A stretch of DNA of 64,000 nucleotides from Begonia masoniana (Eukaryota; Streptophyta; Magnoliopsida; Cucurbitales; Begoniaceae), in the NCBI GenBank assembly GCA_022432975.1, contig CM039502.1, positions 26,458,996 through 26,522,995 of the forward strand, in the 5' to 3' direction. The translations under genes were made by a program, and so were the position numbers. Of the stretch, positions 25,949 through 34,546 are shown one piece after another; the stretch's first letter is position 1, and every line of letters begins with the position of its first letter. The notes beneath the pieces are model-generated. The model was not told the origin of the DNA. It did not search any database and worked only from the letters and a program-made list of their open reading frames with translations.

Positions 25949-26863
25949 GTCTGTTCCTACCGGTGAACTCAATTCTTGTTTATAGTTTACATCCACCGAT
26001 TAGCATTGTTCATCTTTTGTTATATCTGCATCCACCGATAGCTTTTACCTTCTGCCCAGTTTTACTCTCCTCCTTCCGATTATCACTGTACACTTTTGTT
26101 TTATTTAATCCACCGAAGCTCTTTTTATACTAAGTCTTCCGCCAGCCTGAATTCTTTTAAATTAAGTTCATTTCTGTTTTCTGCTTCACCTGAGAACTCT
26201 CTCTCTCTCCCTGTAAATGTTTTCTGTTACTCACTGCAGTTTCTCCCTCTCTGTAAAGTTACGTTTATAGGGTTTGCGATGACAGTGCATGTTTCCTGTC
26301 ATTCGATTCCGTTTGTCTGTAAATATTTTAAAAGTATAATGTCTACTGTTTTGACCGATCTGTTCAAAGAAAATAGTCACTGTTTTCCGTTATCTGTCCC
26401 GGAGTGATGGCTCTGATCCCGGACCCCGATCGGGTTCGGTTTTGGGTCGTCACAAGAACCAGACCATGATGTTTGGTAACTTGAAGGATTTCAAATCTGT
26501 CTCTCTCTGTAATATCCAGTTTGTACGGACCTTTTATTATATTATTATTATTATTATTATTGGCAGTTTTTGTATCTATGTCAAATCAGGTCCGTTTTAC
26601 AAAAAGAAAGCGTCATTACGATTCTAACGAATAATAAGAATTTTAAGGAATTTACGGGAATTTTCAGAGGTCAAACGCTATATTTTGAGTAAATACACTT
26701 TTCGTAGCGTAAAAGACGTTCTCGTAAAAATAGGAAACGAGCTCCGAATCGCGAACGGACAGTCTTAATAGAGCCCTGGTAATGAATGGGAATCATTGGC
26801 AAGATATGGAGTTTTCGAGAATCCGAATCGTTGGACGATTAACGAAACGAACGACGAAATCAA

Positions 26864-26870
26864 TATAAAA
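26864..26870 (+). promoter_or_regulatory. TATA box of E3 5' LTR
   Basis: TATAAAA, conserved with its surroundings in all four E3/E4 LTRs (34905, 56012, 61893), about 360 bp after the LTR start and before the CT-rich leader. If this is the promoter, U3 is short and about 2 kb of LTR lies downstream of transcription start. Confidence 0.5.
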
Positions 26871-27141
26871 ATCAAAGAAGGGCAAAATGGTAATTTGTAA
26901 AATCAATTTTATAAAACATCACAAAACATTTCTTTTTCCTCACTTCTCTCTTTCTTTTTCTTCTTCTCTCTGGATCACACGAACAGAGAAGGGTTTCTTC
27001 TCTCGGCCGATCGACGCCATCTTCAATCCGAGCTCCGTCCGACCTCCGTTCCTCCTCCGTCCTTCACGATTTCTTCTCCTCTCGCTACCCTCGGTATGTA
27101 GCCCCAATCTCTAAGCGTTTATTTCGAGTTTTCGGTTCGAT

Positions 27142-27156
27142 TTAGGGTTAGGGTTA
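27142..27156 (+). promoter_or_regulatory. Telobox-like motif in LTR intron 1
   Basis: TTAGGGTTAGGGTTA just after the first donor-like site; E3 3' LTR and both E4 LTRs have the same. Telobox motifs are typical of leaders and first introns of plant translation-related genes (established knowledge); the role here is inferred. Confidence 0.45.
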
Positions 27157-27515
27157 CAAATAGGGTTTCGACGAAAAACGCGATTTAGGGCTCGTAATTA
27201 ATAGGTTAGCCATGATTAAGCATGTATCGAACGTATTGGACGTTATTGGACGAAGATAAAGTCAATTTGTGAAAAAGTATAAATTATAGAGTTTTCGGGT
27301 TTTCGAAAATAACTCGTAATATGGATTTCCAGTTTGATCGAGCGTTATGTCGTTGTTTAAAAGCTCTGATTTGTTAAATTAAGGATTTTATTAGTTTGGA
27401 CATTTAATCGTTTAAATTGGTTTTAACGACATATATCGTGTTTTGTCTCAGACACGACTCCCGTGGACGAAGTTTGAGATCCAGCGCGCTCAAGGTAAGT
27501 TCTCGTGACTTGCTT

Positions 27516-27527
27516 GACCGAAAGGTC
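27516..27527 (+). other. LTR hairpin 1 (E3 5' LTR)
   Basis: GACC-GAAA-GGTC, followed by TACACCA, 21 nt after the donor-like GTAAGT. The E4 copies have GGCC-GATT-GGCC here, so stem pairing is kept through a paired change. Confidence 0.5.
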
Positions 27528-28589
27528 TACACCATACTTCGTCGTCGTATCAAGGATCCTTGAGGGTTCCTTGTTTTACGTTGTTTAGGTTGGGTAGCTA
27601 GGTTATGTTGTATTGTCTGGTTAATATGTATGTTGTTTGTTTACTTTCCGCTGATATGAACTGTTCATGCATCACGGTTTTCGAAAGTCATGAAAAGGAA
27701 TTTCTGCACGTGTTTTTAAGAAAAGGAAGGTATATCTGAAATGAAATCTGTAACGAAATCTGAATGAATAAACGTAATCTGTCTGTATCTGGTCACGCGG
27801 GATGGGGCTCAGGCACGGCTGTGCGTGTTGCAAGCGTGTACCCCCCCTCTCTAGGTGGAAAGGGTAGTCCGACCGCTGGATGGGCCCTCTCCGCTTAGTG
27901 GGTAGAGGTTTCGGTGACAATTCTGTGTCTGTGACGTAATGAATCTGTAATCTGTAATTCTGTATCTGTAATCTGAATCTGAGCATGATTTCTGAATGGC
28001 ATACGCACGCATGCATCTGCATTTACGTAGCTTACTGAGATTTCAATATCTCATATGTGTCTGTATGGTGTAGGTAATCTGCTAGGTGACGTAGATCCAG
28101 GTGAGGACGACGTTCCTCCTCCTGATGTCGGGACAGTTGATGGATGATGGCCGTGGGAGTGCGCTGAGTAGTCGAGGCGCGATATGACCCGTGGGGATGT
28201 ATGTATGGACTCTGGGGTTGTTTTGGGATGTGTGATCTGATAACTGTATAGAATATTTAGGTTGTTTGGATCTGGATAGGGATTAGATAACGTTTTGGTA
28301 ATTGTATGTAAAACGTTTTGGTTTAAACTGTTTGATGAACGTTATAAAATGTTTTGGTTTAGAACCGCTATTTAAACGTTATAGAAATTCTGGAATTATT
28401 TGGTTGTTTAAATTAAGTGTTATGATATTGTTTGTGGGTTGTTACGGATAGCTCGGTTTTTAGAGCTATCCACGCAGTCGGATTTCGCAAAGCCTGACTC
28501 GAGTCGATTGAACTTAGAATACGTTTTAGTTTAATTGATTTGATTTAGGTGGTAAATTATGGTAATTGTTGGCGTGAAGAAGTGTAAGT

Positions 28590-28623
28590 TTTGCTCTCTG
28601 GAAATCGGATTCCAGAGAGCAAA
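28590..28623 (+). other. Perfect 14-bp hairpin in E3 LTR
   Basis: TTTGCTCTCTGGAA (28590-28603), six-base loop, TTCCAGAGAGCAAA (28610-28623). The same hairpin is kept in the E3 3' LTR and both E4 LTRs. Confidence 0.7.
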
Positions 28624-29003
28624 TCGTTGAAGTGTAAGCATGAAAGAATGGTGAAGTGCGTTGAAGTGTTGAAGTGTTTGAAGGAGGATCGCTGCATAGC
28701 ATGCAGCGATCGATCTCTGTATTTTACAGAGATCGATCGCTGCCTCCTTTTGGCAGCCCCATTTCCGATTCTGCCCCTCCTTTAGTTTTTATTAAATATT
28801 TAAATGTTTTAAGTTTTATTTATTAATAGTTTTAGTTTATATTTGAAACGATTTACCAAACGAACTTCGATTTCGATTCCGGTTTCGGTTTCGATTTCAA
28901 TTCCGCTTTAGCGTTAGGTTTTAAAGTTTTATTTTAAAAATGTAAAATAGAAATGAAAAATTTATACGGGTAAATGGGTACGGTATTAGGGGTGTTACAT
29001 TTA

Positions 29004-29015
29004 TGGTATCAGAGC
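29004..29015 (+). other. E3 primer binding site
   Basis: TGGTATCAGAGC, exact plant initiator Met-tRNA site, 4 bp after the 5' LTR end. Confidence 0.93.
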
Positions 29016-29161
29016 CCCCGGGTTTTAAAATCGATTCTGTAGACTGCTCGACTGCACAGCCACTATGCGGACATCCTTCATCAACTGTAAGTCTGTTTAT
29101 AGCTTTATTTGATTTTGTTTCTTAGGATTATCTGTTTAATTTGTTTTAGGCTTTATACATT

Positions 29162-29842
29162 ATGACTCGAGGAAGGGATCCGAGAGATGACGCGCTAGAT
29201 CGATTTACGAAATTTCTGGACCGTCAGGCCCAGCATATAGACCTACAAGCTCAACTTATAGCTAGGCAATCTCATCAGATCGAGATATTGACAAACCGGG
29301 AAAGCCTAAGGACCCAAGGTGTGGTCACTCCCAATAATCGTGGTACGAAGAGGATGAGCAGGGAGGAAACTAAACAAAGCCGACACAAGCGCGTACAAGG
29401 AACTTATCAGAAGCCTCTGTGTCCCGAATGCCAGAAGAAGCACTATGGTGATTGTCTGACGCGTACCAATAGGTGTTATCGATGTGGGGAAGCTGGCCAC
29501 TATATCATGAATTGTCCATTATTGAACCGAAATCAACCAGGCAACGATCGAGGGAAAGGCAAGCTGGTACAAGGGGCTTCTCGGTTACCTCTTTGCCCTA
29601 AATGCCAGAGGGAGCATAGAGGACAGTACAGAGTAGGCACGAGTGTGTGCTATTGGTGTGGAGAACCAGGCCATTTTGTTAAAGACTGCCCGAATCAGGG
29701 TCGAGATCAATCAGGCAGAGATCAAAGAAAAGTTGTATCGAGAGTCTTTGCATTCATCGAGTCTGACAATGCCGACGATGGGGCCCAGCCTTCTACAATT
29801 ACAGGTATTATTTTAATTACCTGTACAGTGATATGCATGTGA
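29162..29842 (+). pseudogene. gag: E3 gag lacking capsid, with two zinc knuckles
   Basis: Open frame of 226 residues. The first ~65 residues match the E4 Gag N-terminus (MTRGRDPRDDALDRF against MVRGRDPRDDATDRL). The frame then jumps to the region just before the zinc knuckle, so the entire capsid is missing. Two CCHC knuckles follow, CYRCGEAGHYIMNC near residue 107 and CYWCGEPGHFVKDC near residue 163, each preceded by a CPxCQ-type segment; this looks like a tandem duplication of the nucleocapsid module. It ends soon after the point where protease should begin. It could bind RNA but not build a normal particle. Confidence 0.88.
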
Positions 29843-30008
29843 TAGGTAAAGTAGTTAGATCCGAAATTGGTAAGGAAGAGAATAATAGGTGAGTAAGAAG
29901 AATTACTAGGCGAGCCTCGAAAAGAAGATAGTAGGATACACATATAACAATGAACACCATACAGAAATATAATTATACATTAGTAAGATTAGTTCGATTT
30001 AATCAATG
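29843..30008 (+). other. Non-coding linker shared with E4
   Basis: From the end of gag to AATCAATGGA at about 30008 this matches 59590-59790 of E4 with small gaps; the match ends where E3 switches to RT coding sequence. Protease and the RT N-terminus are absent. Confidence 0.8.
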
Positions 30009-30089
30009 GAGTTGAGGACTCAGCTCGACGAATTGTTAGAGAAGGGTTTCATCCGACCCAGTGTATCACCCTGGGGTGCGCCCGTTATG

Positions 30090-30095
<6 letters not shown>

Positions 30096-30126
<31 letters not shown>
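30096..30126 (+). repeat. A31 run inside E3 RT
   Basis: Thirty-one consecutive A, then more A-rich bases, at the site where related elements code for VKKKDGS. Confidence 0.95.
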
Positions 30127-30128
<2 letters not shown>

Positions 30129-30521
30129 AAAAGAAAGACGGGACCCTCAGATGTGTATCGATTACGGGGAGCTGAATAAGCTCACGGTGAAGAATAAGTA
30201 CCCACTGCCTCGGATTGACGACTTATTTGATCAGCTACAGGGTGCCCGAGTATTTTCCAGGATTGATCTACGCTCAGGGTTACAATCAGCTGAAGGTCCG
30301 GATGGGTGATATACCGAAGACGGCGTTCCGAACGAGGTATGGGCATTATGAGTTCCTTGTCATGTCTTTTGGACTCACTAATGCTCCTGCAGCGTTTATG
30401 GATCTGATGAACCGTGTCTTCAGAGAGTACCTGGATAAGTTCGTTGTGGTGTTTATCGACGACATCTTGATTTACTCTAAGACGAAGGAAGAGCACGAGG
30501 ACCATCTGAGGATAGTTCTGA

Positions 30522-32238
30522 TGTAACGACCCCGTTTCCCAGCAAGATATTGTCCGCTCTGGGGATTGGACCGTAGCACAATATCTTCCCCTCACGGCTT
30601 TGTTTGGCGAGAACTTCCCAGAAGGTCACCCAACCTGGAATTGCTCTCGCCGAAGCACTTTTAACTTCGGAGTTCTTATGGGATCCGTTGCCAATCGTGC
30701 TCCAAAATGCGTCTTGCTATGTTGGAAGGGTCTCTTTACATATGTTTCATTTCCACATACTTCCCCAAGCAATGTGGGATTGTGACGACCCCCTCTTTAC
30801 GACCTGTCACCTTCCGGTTCGCCCGCGCGGACGTACCGCCATCCGGGTTCCGGTTCGTGCAGCCATCGTACACATACTTGCACGTTCGGGTCATCACAAT
30901 CACCCCCCTCGGGGGCCCAACGTCCTCGTTGGCCACATTTCCGGTTGGGTACAGGCTCTGATACCATTTGTAACGACCCCGTTTCCCAGCAAGATATTGT
31001 CCGCTCTGGGGATTGGACCGTAGCACAATATCCTCCCCTCACGGCTTTGTTTGGCGAGAACTTCCCAGAAGGTCACCCAACCTGGAATTGCTCTCGCCGA
31101 AGCACTTTTAACTTCGGAGTTCTTATGGGATCCGTTGCCAATCGTGCTCCAAAACGCGTCTTGCTATGTTGGAAGGGTCTCTTTACATATTTTCATTTCC
31201 ACATACTTCCCCAAGCGATGTGGGATTGTGACGACCCCCTCTTTACGACCTGTCACCTTCCGGTTCGCCCGCGCGGACGTACCGCCATCCGGGTTCCGGT
31301 TCGTGCAGCCATCGTACACATACTTGCACGTTCGGGTCATCACAATCACCCCCCTCGGGGGCCCAACGTCCTCGTTGGCCACATTTCCGGTTGGGTACAG
31401 GCTCTGATACCATTTGTAACGACCCCGTTTCCCAGCAAGATATTGTCCGCTCTGGGGATTGGACCGTAGCACAATATCCTCCCCTCACGGCTTTGTTTGG
31501 CGAGAATTTCCCAGAAGGTCACCCAACCTGGAATTGCTCTCGCCGAAGCACTTTTAACTTCGGAGTTCTTATGGGATCCGTTGCCAATCGTGCTCCAAAA
31601 CGCGTCTTGCTATGTTGGAAGGGTCTCTTTACATATGTTTCATTTCCACATACTTCCCCAAGCGATGTGGGATTGTGACGACCCCCTCTTTACGACCTGT
31701 CACCTTCCGGTTCGCCCGCGCGGACGTACCGCCATCCGGGTTCCGGTTCGTGCAGCCATCGTACACATACTTGCACGTTCGGGTCATCACAATCACCCCC
31801 CTCGGGGGCCCAACGTCCTCGTTGGCCACATTTCCGGTTGGGTACAGGCTCTGATACCATTTGTAACGACCCCGTTTCCCAGCAAGATATTGTCCGCTCT
31901 GGGGATTGGACCGTAGCACAATATCCTCCCCTCACGGCTTTGTTTGGCGAGAACTTCCCAGAAGGTCACCCAACCTGGAATTGCTCTCGCCGAAGCACTT
32001 TTAACTTCGGAGTTCTTATGGGATCCGTTGCCAATCGTGCTCCAAAACGCGTCTTGCTATGTTGGAAGGGTCTCTTTACATATGTTTCATTTCCACATAC
32101 TTCCCCAAGCGATGTGGGATTGTGACGACCCCCTCTTTACGACCTGTCACCTTCCGGTTCGCCCGCGCGGACGTACCGCCATCCGGGTTCCGGTTCGTGC
32201 AGCCATCGTACACATACTTGCACGTTCGGGTCATCACA
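30522..32238 (-). mobile_element. Tandem Cassandra TRIM: four LTRs and three internal regions
   Basis: Perfect duplications TCTGA at 30517-30521 and 32239-32243 show one insertion. Unit is about 447 bp: LTRs at 30522-30898, 30969-31344, 31415-31791, 31862-32238, with 70-bp internal regions between. Minus-strand LTR ends are TGTGATGACC...GTCGTTACA. The internal region has GGCTCTGATACCA, the complement of a Met-tRNA primer site, and a purine tract. Each LTR contains a 5S rRNA-like segment on the minus strand, the hallmark of Cassandra (established knowledge). No protein is coded. Confidence 0.95.
30594..30695 (-). other. 5S rRNA-like segment of Cassandra LTR 1
   Basis: On the minus strand it reads ACGGATCCCATAAGAACTCC, a GTTAAAAGTGCTTCGGCGAG stretch and GGGTGACCTTCTGGGAAGTT, clearly like plant 5S rRNA (internal Pol III promoter region) but with many differences. 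It repeats in the other three LTRs at +447, +893 and +1340. This is not a functional 5S gene. Confidence 0.85.
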
Positions 32239-34533
32239 TCTGAGCACGTTATGTCAGCATCATCTATATCCGAAGTTTTCTAAGTGCGAATTCTGGCTTG
32301 ACAGAGTGAGTTTTCTGGGCCATATTATATCACAGGACGGAGTTTCTGTGGATCCGAGCAAGATTCAGGTGGTCAGAGATTGGCCACAGCCGAAGAACGT
32401 ACGTGAGGTGCGTGGATTTCTCGGATTGGCCAGTTATTATCGGAAGTTTATAGAGGGATTCTCGAAGATCGCACTTCCTCTTACACGATTGACTCGGAAG
32501 AACGAGAAGTTTGTATGGTCGTCTGCTTGTGATGACAGCTTTATGGAGTTAAAGCAGAGATTGACCACTGCCCCAGTACTGGCGCTACCTGATGAAGGTG
32601 TCAGATACAGTGTTTATTGTGATGCATCGGGAGTGGGACTCGGTTGTGTATTGATGCAGGAGGGGAAGGTTATTTCTTATGCATCTCGGCAACTGAAGCC
32701 GTATAAGCAGAACTACCCCACACACGACCTTGAGCTAGCAGCTGTGGTTTTCGCACTGAAGATATGGAGACATTACTTATATGGGCAGCAGTGCGAGATA
32801 TTCTCCGACCACAAGAGTTTGAAGTACTTATTTACGCAGAAGGAGCTGAACATGCGACAGAGGCGATGGCTTGAGTTCGTCAATGATTACGATTTTGATA
32901 TCAAGTACCACCCAGGAAAGGCGAACAAGGTAGCTGATGCATTGAGTAGAGCGCCTCCTGCGAGTCAGCCATCATTAGCAGCGATGTCAGTTACGCTGCG
33001 GTCTGAGATTGAGAGATTCGACGTGGAGATAGTGGCAGAGTTGTCTTATATGCTTGCCAACATTTCTCTCAGGCCAACTATTCTTGATCGTATACGCGAG
33101 GCTCAGCAGAGTGATGCGGAGTGTATGGAGCTTCGATCGAGCATGACATTGGGAGACTCGTCAGATTTCCATTTATCAGAGGGTGGTATTCTGAAGTTCA
33201 GGCATAGGTGGTACGTGCCTAGTGACGAGGATCTAAAGAAGGAGATATTGGCCGAGGCACATTCTTCGGCATATTCTGTGCACCCGGGGAGTACCAAGAT
33301 GTACCGGGATTTGAAACAACACTTCTGGTGGCCGAACATGAAGAGAGAGGTGGCCAAGTATGTCGAGACCTGTTTAGTTTGTCAACAGGTGAAGGCCGAG
33401 CACCAGAGGCCTGCCGGAACGTTATTGCCACTGCCGATTCCGGAGTGGAAGTGGGAGCAGATCTCCATGGATTTCATTGTGGGGCTCCCGAGGACTACGC
33501 GAGGCCATGACGGCATTTGGGTTATTGTGGACCGATTGACAAAGTCGGCTCACTTTTTGCCTGTGAAGATGACGTCTTCTATGGATCAGCTCGCAGAGCT
33601 CTATGTACAGGAGATTGTGAAGTTGCACGGAGTGCCAGTTTCTATTGTCTCGGATCGAGATCCGAGGTTTACATCGAAGTTCTGGAAGAGTTTGCATAGA
33701 GCTATGGGGACTCAGCTTAACTTCAGCACAGCGTTTCATCCTCAGACTGATGGTCAGATAGAGAGGACGAATCAGATTTTGGAGGATATGCTCAGAGCGT
33801 GTGTGCTTGAGTTCAGGGATCGTGGAGCAGGTATTTGCCACTGATCGAGTTCTCGTACAACAACAGCTTCCAGGCTACTATCGGTATGGCTCCGTATGAA
33901 GCCTTATATGGTCGAAAGTGCAGATCTCCGTTATATTGGGACGAGGTTGGCGAGGCCAGCATCGTTGGTCCAGAGATTCTACAGCAGACGGCAGAGCAGA
34001 TTGCCATTATCCGACAGCGTATCGAGGTAGCTCAGAGCAGACAGAAGAGCTATGCTGACACTAGACAGAGAGAGCTAGAGTTTGAAGAAGGTGACGAGGT
34101 CTACCTTAAAGTTTCTCCGTTCAAAGGCGTTACGAGATTTGGAAGGAGGGGTAAGCTAAACCCTCGTTATGTGGGGCCCTTTCCTATTCTGAAGAGGATC
34201 GGGAAGTTGGCGTACAGACTGCAGCTTCCAGCTTCTATGGAGGGTATCCACGATGTGTTCCACGTATCTATGCTTCGGAGATGTCTACGTGACCCATCGC
34301 ATATTGTGGAGGCTACAGAGATCGAGGTACAACCTACCTTGAGCTATGAGGTGAGGCCAGTACGTATTTTGGAGCATTCCATCAAGGTTCTACGCAACAA
34401 AGAAATTCCGCTAGTCAAAGTTCTATGGCGTAATCACGAGGTGGAAGAGGCGACGTGGGAACGACAGCAGGATATGATGACTAAGTATCCTGATCTGTTT
34501 GTGTAATTTAATTTTGTGGACAAAATTCTGAAT

Positions 34534-34546
34534 AAGGAGGGTAGAA
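34534..34546 (+). other. E3 polypurine tract
   Basis: AAGGAGGGTAGAA directly before the 3' LTR; E4 has the same tract. Confidence 0.85.

Larger units (their letters stand above)
13290..26454 (+). mobile_element. E2: complete but decayed Ty3/gypsy chromovirus with expanded 5' LTR
   Basis: Both LTRs, primer site, gag-pol with chromodomain and purine tract are present. The flanks AAAAC (13285-13289) and AGAAC (26455-26459) match at 4 of 5 positions and are probably the decayed target-site duplication. The 5' LTR is 5,968 bp and the 3' LTR 2,557 bp; the excess is a nested solo LTR (2,321 bp plus TSD) and a satellite with its flanking duplication (about 1,094 bp). E2 is the closest relative of E1 in the window. 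Confidence 0.93.
23898..26454 (+). repeat. E2 3' LTR (2,557 bp)
   Basis: Starts TGTAACACCCGG, ends GGTCGTCACA. It equals the 5' LTR without the solo LTR and without the 21-bp satellite. It contains three 69-bp repeats at 25742-25948, each with one or two TGACGTCA or near-TGACGTCA sites, plus CATCCACCG units. Confidence 0.94.
26887..28147 (+). other. Putative spliced reading frame in E3 5' LTR: 107 residues in 3 exons
   Basis: Seen: ATG at 26887; exon 1 to 27093 (CCTCG|GTATGT); acceptor TGTCTCAG; exon 2 27452-27494; donor CAAG|GTAAGT; acceptor GGTGTAG; exon 3 28074-28147, ending TGA. The three join in one frame. Exon 2 encodes TRLPWTKFEIQRAQ and exon 3 includes GEDDVPPPDV. The E4 LTR has the equivalent SWTKLSELRTTG and GEDEIPPPEA. 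Exon 1 is CT-rich, so openness there is weak evidence; the exon 2-3 conservation is the stronger part. No known protein is recognised. A conserved untranslated spliced leader is the main alternative. Confidence 0.42.
26508..28999 (+). repeat. E3 5' LTR (2,492 bp)
   Basis: TGTAATATCC...GGTGTTACA. Contains an ATT microsatellite (26538-26562), a TATAAAA at 26864-26870, a CT-rich first exon, telobox-like TTAGGGTTAGGGTTA near 27142, and inverted repeats at 28446-28471, 28590-28623 and 28688-28742. Confidence 0.94.
30009..34506 (+). pseudogene. pol: E3 pol (RT-RH-IN-chromodomain), interrupted by Cassandra
   Basis: Begins in RT ([17 protein letters not shown]), so the N-terminal RT and protease are missing. 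A run of 31 A at 30096-30126 replaces the short lysine stretch before DGS. A frameshift lies near 30285 (SGLQSAEG against SGYNQLKV). The catalytic FIDDILIY is near 30460. Cassandra (30522-32238) interrupts the frame; reading continues across the duplication at 32239 ([19 protein letters not shown]). RNase [11 protein letters not shown] near 32615, integrase zinc region 33250-33380, MDFIVGLP near 33470, SDRDPRF near 33650, QTDGQIERT near 33745. One base is lost near 33820. The end is chromodomain-like (WRNHEVEEATWERQ). Confidence 0.92.

Noticed and set aside
30594..30695. A functional 5S rRNA gene
   Set aside because: Similarity is partial, on the minus strand, and inside LTRs with a Met-tRNA primer site; this is the Cassandra hallmark.
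30604..32283. Several frames of 80-174 residues on both strands in the 447-bp repeats
   Set aside because: They lie in non-coding Cassandra LTRs and recur only because the unit is repeated; the 5S-like content explains the sequence.
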